A DNA stretch of 64,000 bases from positions 1 to 64,000 of the forward strand of contig JAFSPS010000002.1 in NCBI GenBank assembly GCA_017451385.1. The letters are read 5' to 3'. The number at the start of each line of letters is the position of its first letter. The first letter of the stretch is position 1. A model generated the notes under the pieces. The model had not been told where the DNA came from. It saw only the letters and a list, made by a program, of their open reading frames with translations, and ran no database searches. Of the stretch, positions 57,141 to 64,000 are shown in pieces. Both the position numbers and the translations under genes were made by a program. This DNA is from Bacteroidales bacterium. GTDB taxonomy: Bacteria; Bacteroidota; Bacteroidia; Bacteroidales; P3.

Positions 57141-57311
57141 ATGGATAACAATTTCAAAATCAAGGTTGACGCTCTGATGCAAGAGGTTAGCGCAATGACC
57201 GATTTGATTCGCAAGATAGAGGTCCTCAACTACATAGAGCAGCAAGCAGCCTTCATGCAGTGGCAGTTGGAAGAGGAGAAGCGTATAGACGACGATTCGC
57301 GCGACTATTAG
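57141..57311 (+). CDS. Small acidic helical protein, 56 residues
   Basis: The frame encodes 56 residues from MDNNFKIKVDALMQEV to RIDDDSRDY. It is predicted to be a charged, amphipathic helix with no membrane segment or signal. It lies after a consensus promoter, and its TAG stop is immediately followed by the lptE start (ATG at 57313, one base later), a strong sign of cotranslation. I recognise no family. Its position at the head of an lptE operon suggests a conserved small cytoplasmic protein. Confidence 0.75.
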   Translation: MDNNFKIKVDALMQEVSAMTDLIRKIEVLNYIEQQAAFMQWQLEEEKRIDDDSRDY

Positions 57312-57312
57312 T

Positions 57313-57879
57313 ATGGCGTTATCAATGGTGGATATGCATAAGCCGGACATGAGCATTAAGGGCATTTCAAGGAGGCGTGTGGCAGCGTTTGTAGTCGCGG
57401 TGCTTACAATGGTTGCTATGGTTGCATGTTCGGGAGGTTACAGCTTCACCGGCGCATCGATACCGCCGAATGCCAAAACCTTGTCGCTCAAAGCATTCCC
57501 TAACTATGCGGCGAGTGTTAATCCCAAGCTCAGCCAGCAGATGTATGAGAAGTTGCGCACGATGTATGAATCGCAGACATCGCTCAGCGTGACGAATAAT
57601 GATGGCGACTTGCAGGTGAGTGGAGAGATAACGGGATATGTTACTGCTGCGTCGGCATTGTCTGCCAATGACAATGTGGCAACAAACAGACTGACGATAA
57701 CCATCAAGGTGAAGTTTGTCAATCTGCTGGACCCTGATGCCGACTTTGAACAGTCGTTCTCACGATATAAGGAATATGATGCCTCACGTGACTTCTCGTC
57801 GGTGGAGGATGCTCTGGTGGACCAGCTGGTGGAGGAACTGGTGGACGATATCTTCAATAAGACGGTGGTCAACTGGTAA
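57313..57879 (+). CDS. lptE: LptE-family LPS-assembly lipoprotein
   Basis: LptE sits with LptD in the outer membrane and helps insert lipopolysaccharide. The 188-residue protein has a signal with the lipobox MVAMVACSGG (Cys at about 39), then the family pattern YSFTGASIPPNAKTLSLKAF, a region of short beta strands (GDLQVSGEITGYVTAAS, NRLTITIKVKFVNLLDPD) and a C-terminal helix (ALVDQLVEELVDDIF). This matches Bacteroidota LptE. The N-terminus before the hydrophobic part is unusually long; the ATG at 57325 or 57334 would shorten it. Confidence 0.87.
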   Translation: MALSMVDMHKPDMSIKGISRRRVAAFVVAVLTMVAMVACSGGYSFTGASIPPNAKTLSLKAFPNYAASVNPKLSQQMYEKLRTMYESQTSLSVTNNDGDLQVSGEITGYVTAASALSANDNVATNRLTITIKVKFVNLLDPDADFEQSFSRYKEYDASRDFSSVEDALVDQLVEELVDDIFNKTVVNW

Positions 57880-58028
57880 ATAAAGGACTGTGGCGACTGG
57901 CAGTAAAAGGCGTATGCAGGTGGATGGGGAATTGTGGCCATAGGACTGCAAAATGAAGTATAGAATTAGCGTATGGCAATGATGCTGTAATGGGAAGTTT
58001 TTGGGCAATTCAGATGTATGTAGAATAG

Positions 58029-60236
58029 ATGTCATCACGTTTTCATAGTTTTGTTGTCAAGAATGTTGATGTCCTCATGGGGTGGGCGATAGGATGCGTT
58101 GCGCTCGTCATCTATCTCCTGACGATGGCTCCAACGGTGAGTTTTTGGGATTGTGGCGAGTTTATAGCCACATCGTATGCGTTGGAGGTGGGGCATCCGC
58201 CAGGGGCACCATTCTACCAGCTTGTGGCACATCTTTTTACGCTGATGGCGGCTACGCCGCAGCAGGTGGCGGCATGGAGCAACGCGTGCTCGGCAGTGTG
58301 TGGCGGCGTCACGGTGGCATTGCTCTATTGGATAATACTCTTGCTGTTTGACCACCGCACTACGGTTACGCGCATAGCGGCTCTTGTCGGTGCGGCTTGT
58401 TATATGGTATGCGACACGGCGTGGTTCTCGGCGGTAGAGAGCGAAGTGTATGCTATGGCCATGCTGATGGCGGCACTGATTGTGTATTGCATGTTGCGGT
58501 GGTATGCCGATGGCAAACAGTCGCCACGATTGCTGGTTTTAACGGCTTTGCTTACGGGCCTTGCCGTGTGTGTGCATCTCATGTGCTTGCTGACGCTACC
58601 TGCGGTGTGTCTGCTCCTCGTTGTGCGCGACGGGCAGACGGTGAAGTCATGGTGGAGTGATGTCGTGGAGCATTTTCGCTCTTCGTGGTCGCACGACGTT
58701 GCGGTGGCAATGCTGTGCATTGTGATGTTTGTCGTAGGGCTTTCGCCGTACGCTATTGTCCCGATACTTGCTACTTCTGGTCCACGCATCAATAGTGGCG
58801 ACCCGTCCACTGTCGAGAGGTTTGTGGAATATGTGGGACGAGAGCAGTATGAGAAAGCACCGCTTTATCCGCGCATGTGGCGTTATGACGACAGAAGTAT
58901 AGAGTATGCCGAGTCGTGGAGCGGAGGACGTGACGATGCAGCTGGCGAACTGACCTACTACGTCAGTTACCAGCTGGGCTATATGTATGGCCGCTACCTG
59001 TTGTGGAACTTCTGCGGGCGTCAGAACCGTATGCAGGGCTACGGTGGGTTGCAGAACGGTCAGTTTGCGACGGGCATCCCCCTCTTGGACCGTATGATAG
59101 TGGGTAGCGGCAAGACACCGCCCTCCTCAATGCCTGGCGGACGCGCAGTGTACTACCTGTTGCCGTTGCTCTTGGGGCTGATAGGCCTGCTCAATCCGCC
59201 GGCACGCCGTGTGAGAGCATGGGTGGTGTGGCTGTTGTTCCTTTTCGGCGGGCTGTTGCTTAATATCTACCTCAACCACCCAATCTATGAACCGCGCGAG
59301 CGCGACTACGCCTATGTGTTATCGTTCTTTGCTTTCAGCATCTGGATAGCCTATGGTGTGGCAGAAGTGGTTGAGTGGGTGGGACGTCATAGTAGGCGGA
59401 TAGGTGTGTGGACTGCCGCAGTGGCTTTGGGTGTGCCCTTGCTGATGGGCTGTCAGAACTGGGACAGCCATGATAGGAGTGAATGGCAGACGGCTCGTGA
59501 TGTGGCGTGCAATATTCTGGGTAGCTGCAAGAGTGGCTCGCTACTCTTCTCCGTTGGCGACAACGACACGTTCCCGCTGTGGTACATACAAGAGGTGGAA
59601 CACCTGTATGGCGATGTGGAGATGTATAATATCAATCTGATAGGCTATCAGGAGTTTTACGATAAGATTTACGAGGCTGTGGCGGCTGGTCGTGAGGTCT
59701 ATTTCACGGACTATGCCAAAAGCACTGCGGAGTATGTCCTTCAGGCGCGCTCGGTGCAGGTGGGCTATGTCAACAAGATGGATTTAAATATAAAGCTAAC
59801 AGAAGAGAACTATAAGACCCCGCCCGTTGATATTGAGGAAGGCTACTACAACCTGACGAACAACACCTCGTGGCATCTGCCAAAGAGCGAAATGGTTGAC
59901 GAGACAGCAGAACGATTCCTTCAGACATACTGGGAGCGCGTGCAGCGTCTTGCCATAGAGCTGTTGTTTGACGGACAAAAGGAGCGGGCTCAGACGTTGC
60001 TCGTTAAGGCTGTTCACGAGGTGCCGGACAGCGTTTTTACGGACATGGAGCAGCGTGCGAAAATCATATATCTGTTGAAAGAGTCCGGATTGGATTCGCT
60101 CTCAAAATGTGCAGCCCTAAACCTGCAAGCCGATGCCATTAAGGAATTGGACTACTACAAAGGTTTCTCGACCGCGGACAGGCGGTTGCTGCGTAGCCGT
60201 ATAGAGCTGTGTGAGGTTTACAGTACTGTGGATTAA
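58029..60236 (+). CDS. DUF2723-family membrane protein (GT-C glycosyltransferase-like)
   Basis: The 735-residue protein has an N-terminal domain of about 12 membrane helices beginning VDVLMGWAIGCVALVIYLL and the family hallmark TMAPTVSFWDCGEFIATSYALEVGHPPGAP (split), where the Asp-Glu pair corresponds to the catalytic region of GT-C enzymes. The soluble C-terminal half (about 480-735) includes FSVGDNDTFPLWYIQEVE, also typical of the family. Many Bacteroidota versions exceed 1000 residues, so this one is short. The substrate is unknown; a role in protein or lipid glycosylation is suggested by fold. Confidence 0.88.
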   Translation: MSSRFHSFVVKNVDVLMGWAIGCVALVIYLLTMAPTVSFWDCGEFIATSYALEVGHPPGAPFYQLVAHLFTLMAATPQQVAAWSNACSAVCGGVTVALLYWIILLLFDHRTTVTRIAALVGAACYMVCDTAWFSAVESEVYAMAMLMAALIVYCMLRWYADGKQSPRLLVLTALLTGLAVCVHLMCLLTLPAVCLLLVVRDGQTVKSWWSDVVEHFRSSWSHDVAVAMLCIVMFVVGLSPYAIVPILATSGPRINSGDPSTVERFVEYVGREQYEKAPLYPRMWRYDDRSIEYAESWSGGRDDAAGELTYYVSYQLGYMYGRYLLWNFCGRQNRMQGYGGLQNGQFATGIPLLDRMIVGSGKTPPSSMPGGRAVYYLLPLLLGLIGLLNPPARRVRAWVVWLLFLFGGLLLNIYLNHPIYEPRERDYAYVLSFFAFSIWIAYGVAEVVEWVGRHSRRIGVWTAAVALGVPLLMGCQNWDSHDRSEWQTARDVACNILGSCKSGSLLFSVGDNDTFPLWYIQEVEHLYGDVEMYNINLIGYQEFYDKIYEAVAAGREVYFTDYAKSTAEYVLQARSVQVGYVNKMDLNIKLTEENYKTPPVDIEEGYYNLTNNTSWHLPKSEMVDETAERFLQTYWERVQRLAIELLFDGQKERAQTLLVKAVHEVPDSVFTDMEQRAKIIYLLKESGLDSLSKCAALNLQADAIKELDYYKGFSTADRRLLRSRIELCEVYSTVD

Positions 60237-60246
60237 GGATTTTTTT

Positions 60247-60278
60247 TTTGAAAAGAATAAGGAAAAATGCTATATTTG
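60247..60278 (+). promoter_or_regulatory. Promoter of the PBP2-rodA genes
   Basis: TTTG at 60247-60250 and TATATTTG at 60271-60278, 20 nt apart, are a perfect match to the Bacteroidota consensus. Its position shows that translation of the next gene must begin downstream, supporting the GTG at 60310. Confidence 0.8.
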
Positions 60279-60309
60279 CATCTTTGTTCAATACATCTTC
60301 AATACCTCT

Positions 60310-62190
60310 GTGTCTGACAATTATAGAAATAGAAGTATAATCATCCGTTATGTATATATTATAGCGGTGGTGTTGTTGATTGTGCGTCTGGCGACGATAC
60401 AGCTGTTCAACTCGAAGTATGCACAGTTGGGAGATGCACAGGCATTGCGCAATGTAACGCTCTATCCCTCGCGAGGTTATATATACGACCGCAACGAAAA
60501 CCTGATAGTATATAACGAGGCAGTGTTTGACCTGATGATTGTGCCGAACGAAACGCTGCGATATATAGGTGACGGAAAATATGAGGAGATGAACGATACG
60601 GCGTTGCTATGTCGCAAACTCGGAATAAGCAACGAGGAATATAATGAAAGATACAAGAAAGCGTGCAACTATTCGCATGTGGCAGCGTCCATCTTCATGA
60701 GTCAGATACCAAGTGAGGAATATGCCTCATGGCAAGGGGACTTGCATAAGTTCAAGGGCTTCTATGTCATGCGGCGTACTCTGCGCAGCTACACGAAACC
60801 GGTGGGGGCTCATCTGCTTGGATATGTGGGCGAGGTGAGCCAGAAGGATATGGAAGCCGACAGCTACTACAAGATGGGCGACTACAAGGGCTTGAGCGGG
60901 CTCGAGTTGTACTACGAAAAGCAGCTGCGTGGCATCAAGGGCAAACAGGTCATGCATGTGGATGTGCATAGTCGCACCATAGGACCGTATAAGAACGGCA
61001 TGCTCGACAGCGTCCCCGTGGAGGGAAGCAACCTATACACCTCTATAGACCTCGATTTGCAGGAGTATGTAGAAAAACTAATGGCTAACAAACGAGGAGC
61101 CGTGGTGGCCATAGAGCCTGCGACTGGCGAGGTGCTGGCCATGATGTCGGCACCTACCTACGACCCTAACTTGCTGGTGGGGCGTAAGTTCTCGGAGAAC
61201 TACAGCAGGCTCCATAGAGATATAAACAAGCCGCTATTCAATAGAGCTGTTTTGGGGACCTATCCGCCGGGGTCAACTTTCAAGGTGGCACAGGCCCTGA
61301 CTGCCCTGCAACTTGGCGTTATCGGTCCAGGATTTGGAGCCGTATGTACCAAGAATCCCGTAGGATGCCACAATCACCCATCTGCCATGAGCGTGCAGGA
61401 GGGCATCAAAATGTCGTGCAACCCATATTTCTATCAGGTGTATCGTCGCGTCATACTGCAAGGGAAATACCACAACGAACACGAAGACAGCAAGTATGGT
61501 CTTATGTTATGGCATGATTATATGTTGCGTTTCGGCTTCGGTCAGCGCCTTGATATAGACCTGCCCAGTGTGATGAAAGGTTCTATTCCGGACTCTTCAA
61601 CCTATAATTATTGGTATAAGAATTCGTGGTCGTTCTCTAATTTCTACTCTAACTCCATAGGGCAGGGCGAGGTGCTGCTGGTGCCGTTGCAGATGGCCAA
61701 CTTGGCTTGCTGTGTGGCTAATCGCGGCTACTACATAACACCCCACATAGTGCGTTTTTTAGGCAACGACTCGGTCAAATACCGTTATCCAAAATACTGC
61801 GAGAAGCACGAGGTAGGCATAGACAAGAAATACTTTGATATTGCGGTGGCAGGCATGTATGACGTGGTGCATACGGCAGGTGGCACGGCGCGCAAGGCGC
61901 GTGTGGAGGGGCTTGATATCTGTGGCAAGACGGGGACGGCAGAGAATAAGGCCAATGGCATTAAGCGCTCGGACCATTCTGCTTTCATAGCGTTCGCACC
62001 GCGCGACAATCCTAAGATTGCTTTGGTGGTCTATGTGGAGAACGCTGCCGGAGGTGGCGGTTCGTGGGCAGCACCTATCGCGGGACTTATTATTGAAAAA
62101 TATCTGACGGGAAAGGTGTCGCGTCCTGAGTTCGAGAGTATGTACATGAATATCAATCCATGTCAGCCCGTGTTGCCACCGAAAAAATAA
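60310..62190 (+). CDS. mrdA: Penicillin-binding protein 2, elongasome transpeptidase
   Basis: PBP2 cross-links peptidoglycan during cell elongation with RodA. The 626-residue protein has one N-terminal membrane helix (about 10-30, YVYIIAVVLLIVRLATI), a PBP dimer domain with RGYIYDRN, and the transpeptidase domain with catalytic Ser322 in STFK (Lys325), SCN at 369-371 and KTG at 540-542. The GTG at 60310 is preferred; a longer frame from 60211 overlaps the preceding gene and precedes the promoter. rodA follows after 67 bp. Confidence 0.95.
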   Translation: MSDNYRNRSIIIRYVYIIAVVLLIVRLATIQLFNSKYAQLGDAQALRNVTLYPSRGYIYDRNENLIVYNEAVFDLMIVPNETLRYIGDGKYEEMNDTALLCRKLGISNEEYNERYKKACNYSHVAASIFMSQIPSEEYASWQGDLHKFKGFYVMRRTLRSYTKPVGAHLLGYVGEVSQKDMEADSYYKMGDYKGLSGLELYYEKQLRGIKGKQVMHVDVHSRTIGPYKNGMLDSVPVEGSNLYTSIDLDLQEYVEKLMANKRGAVVAIEPATGEVLAMMSAPTYDPNLLVGRKFSENYSRLHRDINKPLFNRAVLGTYPPGSTFKVAQALTALQLGVIGPGFGAVCTKNPVGCHNHPSAMSVQEGIKMSCNPYFYQVYRRVILQGKYHNEHEDSKYGLMLWHDYMLRFGFGQRLDIDLPSVMKGSIPDSSTYNYWYKNSWSFSNFYSNSIGQGEVLLVPLQMANLACCVANRGYYITPHIVRFLGNDSVKYRYPKYCEKHEVGIDKKYFDIAVAGMYDVVHTAGGTARKARVEGLDICGKTGTAENKANGIKRSDHSAFIAFAPRDNPKIALVVYVENAAGGGGSWAAPIAGLIIEKYLTGKVSRPEFESMYMNINPCQPVLPPKK

Positions 62191-62257
62191 TGTCATAGCA
62201 CCTCTATAGCAGTAAAACGGTATAATGTAGAAAAAAAGGAAGGCAACCATAAATAAC

Positions 62258-63520
62258 GTGAGAACAACAGTAGAATATAAGAAGATAGACTACACTACGA
62301 TAGTGCTCTATGCGGCTATCGTCATCTTCGGGTGGGTGAACATCTATGCGGCGTGCTACAACGAGAGTCATAGTGCCGTATTCGATTTTGGTGTGCAACA
62401 TGGCAGGCAGCTCATTTGGGTGTTTATCGCAGCTTTTTTTGCGTTGTTTATAATGTTCATAGAGCCCAGACACATCTCTAATCTTTCTTATCTAATATAT
62501 GGTATAGCTGTTTTCCTCCTTGTCCTAACCCTTGCAGTGGGCAAGGCAACCAACGGAGGCCTTTCGTGGATTGAGGTAGGCTCGGTAAAGATACAGCCGT
62601 CGGAGTTTTCTAAATTTGCCACGGCCCTTGCTTTGGCGAAGCTTGTGAGCGGACACGATTTCGATATAAAAAAGAAACGTTCATGGTGGTTTATAGCGCT
62701 CTTGATAGGATTGCCCGTTGGGCTTATCTTTTTGCAGCATGATGTTGGCTCGGCTCTTGTCTTTCTGGCATTCCTTATACCGTTCTATCGGTTCGGATTG
62801 ACGCCTTTAGTCTTCACCGTAGGTATCGCCGCGGTGGTGCTTTTCATACTCTCTATAGCTGTTACGACGAAGTTTTGGCTGATATTCGCTCTTCTTGTTC
62901 TGATAGTGCTCTATCTCTTTGTGTGGATAGGACGACCGACGCTAAAGCACTATATCTATGCTCTTGTGGTGTTTGTGGGATGCACGGCGTTTGTCATCTC
63001 AGTGGATTATATGTTCGGTCTGCTCGAAGAGCATCAGCAGAACCGCGTCCTTGTGATGCTTGACCCGGCACACGACCCGCGTGGCGTGGGCTATAATGTT
63101 ACGCAGTCAAAGATAGCCATCGGCTCTGGCGGTTTCAGCGGCAAGGGTTTTCTGCGCGGTACGCTCACTAAGGCTAATTTCGTGCCTGAGCAGGAGACCG
63201 ATTTTATCTTCTGCACGGTGGGCGAGGAGTGGGGATTTGTTGGCGGCGCATTGTTGCTGCTGGCCTATCTGTGGCTCCTCTACCGGCTTGTGACTATGGC
63301 AGAGCGACAGGCTTCCGTATTCGGGAAATTCTATGGCTACAGCGTTTCGGCTATTCTCTTTTTCCATCTTGTGGTAAATATAGGAATGGTCCTTGGATGG
63401 ATGCCCGTGATTGGCATCCCGTTGCCGTTCTTCAGTTACGGAGGGTCGTCGTTGCTGGCGTTTACTGTATTGCTATTTATCTTTATCAGGCAGGATGCTT
63501 CGTCAACATCGCTCTTTTAG
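62258..63520 (+). CDS. rodA: RodA, peptidoglycan polymerase of the elongasome
   Basis: RodA is a SEDS-family glycosyltransferase that polymerises lipid II. The 420-residue protein has about ten membrane helices and conserved loops: ATNGGLSWIEVGSVKIQPSEFSK (split), LFQHDVGSA-like LQHDVGSALVF, ARVLVML-like NRVLVMLDPAHDPRGVGYN, the catalytic region GGFSGKGFLRGT, EQETDFIFCTVGEEWGFVG and the final PLPFFSYGGSSLL. It starts at a GTG, as no suitable ATG exists. It pairs functionally with the upstream PBP2. Confidence 0.96.
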   Translation: MRTTVEYKKIDYTTIVLYAAIVIFGWVNIYAACYNESHSAVFDFGVQHGRQLIWVFIAAFFALFIMFIEPRHISNLSYLIYGIAVFLLVLTLAVGKATNGGLSWIEVGSVKIQPSEFSKFATALALAKLVSGHDFDIKKKRSWWFIALLIGLPVGLIFLQHDVGSALVFLAFLIPFYRFGLTPLVFTVGIAAVVLFILSIAVTTKFWLIFALLVLIVLYLFVWIGRPTLKHYIYALVVFVGCTAFVISVDYMFGLLEEHQQNRVLVMLDPAHDPRGVGYNVTQSKIAIGSGGFSGKGFLRGTLTKANFVPEQETDFIFCTVGEEWGFVGGALLLLAYLWLLYRLVTMAERQASVFGKFYGYSVSAILFFHLVVNIGMVLGWMPVIGIPLPFFSYGGSSLLAFTVLLFIFIRQDASSTSLF

Positions 63521-63565
63521 CGAGCGTGGTACGCCTGAAACAAAATCTATTCAATCAACTAAAAC

Positions 63566-64000
63566 ATGGCAAAAAACAAAGAAAACCATTGTTCATTCTG
63601 TGGCCTGCCGGAATCGCAGGCGGGACCTTTGGCGATGGGTCTGGAAGGGTTAATATGCAACCGTTGTGCTCATGCTGCGGTAGAGGTCTTTGACGGCGAG
63701 ACACGCGAGAGACATAATCCCATCCGTAATGACTTCAAAGTGCCAACGCCGGCGGAAATCAAGACCTATCTGGACCAGTATGTCATAGGGCAAGATGAGG
63801 CTAAGAGAGTGCTGTCGGTGGCTGTCTATAACCACTATAAGCGAATCCGTTATTACGATGAAATACATGGTGCGCAGAAAAAACAGCGTCGTGATGCTAC
63901 GGGGCTGACCATAGAGGATGTCCCTGTCGAGATAGAGAAATCGAACATCATAATCATAGGTGAGACAGGTACGGGCAAGACGCTTATGGCACGAACCATA
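63566..64000 (+). CDS. clpX: ClpX, ATPase subunit of Clp protease, 5' part only
   Basis: ClpX unfolds substrates and feeds them to ClpP. The first 145 codons are present and the frame runs off the window. Visible are the zinc-binding domain ([10 protein letters not shown] and ICNRC, four Cys at about residues 9, 12, 31 and 34), the linker, [25 protein letters not shown] (split) and Walker A GETGTGKT (about 133-140). The start ATG at 63566 follows rodA by 45 bp. Confidence 0.95.
   Translation, partial: MAKNKENHCSFCGLPESQAGPLAMGLEGLICNRCAHAAVEVFDGETRERHNPIRNDFKVPTPAEIKTYLDQYVIGQDEAKRVLSVAVYNHYKRIRYYDEIHGAQKKQRRDATGLTIEDVPVEIEKSNIIIIGETGTGKTLMARTI

Noticed and set aside
60211-60309. Longer PBP2 starting inside the DUF2723 gene
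   Set aside because: A perfect promoter at 60247-60278 lies after that start, so the transcript could not carry it; the GTG at 60310 fits.

Overview
This window is chromosomal DNA from a member of the Bacteroidota, most likely an uncultured Bacteroidales species with a type IX secretion system (T9SS). The evidence is: a 2414-residue SprA/Sov-type T9SS translocon next to ruvA, a peptidase ending in a T9SS type A sorting domain, a gliding-motility-associated (CHU_C/type B) C-terminal domain, promoters of the Bacteroidota form TTTG-N19-22-TAnnTTTG, and family members typical of the phylum (DUF3467 after rpoC, DUF2723, an LptE lipoprotein, NamZ/DUF1343). I see no rRNA, integrase, transposase or CRISPR array.

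Layout. 1-3969 (+): end of a secreted Lys/Asn-rich protein, lepA, a membrane-anchored conserved protein and a nucleotidyltransferase-like protein. 3976-10333 (-): a compact run of genes: Sua5/YciO-like protein, four-helix membrane protein, panC, secreted M1 peptidase, ECF sigma factor, an anti-sigma-like protein with a CHU_C domain, and free-methionine-sulfoxide reductase. 10474-30395 (+): M64 peptidase, beta-helix lipoprotein, ruvA, sprA, M23/LysM peptidase, trmD, clpP, dut, namZ, lpxK, lysS, an MBL-fold hydrolase and ung, with recR convergent. 30994-45360: an AT-rich spacer, then tRNA-Thr/Tyr/Gly/Thr, tuf, tRNA-Trp, secE, nusG, rplK, rplA, rplJ, rplL, rpoB and rpoC, that is, the core translation and transcription cluster with leader and attenuator hairpins. 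45698-50258: DUF3467, a CMD-cupin fusion, a DUF362 lipoprotein and a TonB-dependent receptor. 50458-52900: an AT-rich accessory patch with a possible structured RNA, an unknown membrane protein and an AAA_14/DUF4143 ATPase bracketed by 73-bp direct repeats. 52923-64000: unknown secreted protein, MntP-like pump, rsmA, TPR protein, two tRNA-Lys, a 56-residue gene, lptE, DUF2723, PBP2 (mrdA), rodA and the first 145 codons of clpX.

The most unusual signal is a set of short tandem repeats at gene junctions in the first 30 kb. One class has a 9-bp period (or 18 or 19 bp) and carries CTAG or CTAC. Several of these arrays begin at the TAG stop codon of the upstream gene, so that further TAG codons follow in frame. 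A second class is AT-rich with a 7-bp period; it lies just upstream of start codons and also inside the reading frames of clpP, namZ and lpxK. The end of dut is copied downstream as 45-bp units that include its stop codon. A similar nonamer array places several in-frame ATG codons at the start of the beta-helix lipoprotein. By eye, the plus strand changes from C-rich to G-rich between about 31 and 46 kb whatever the gene direction, which is what a replication origin would produce.
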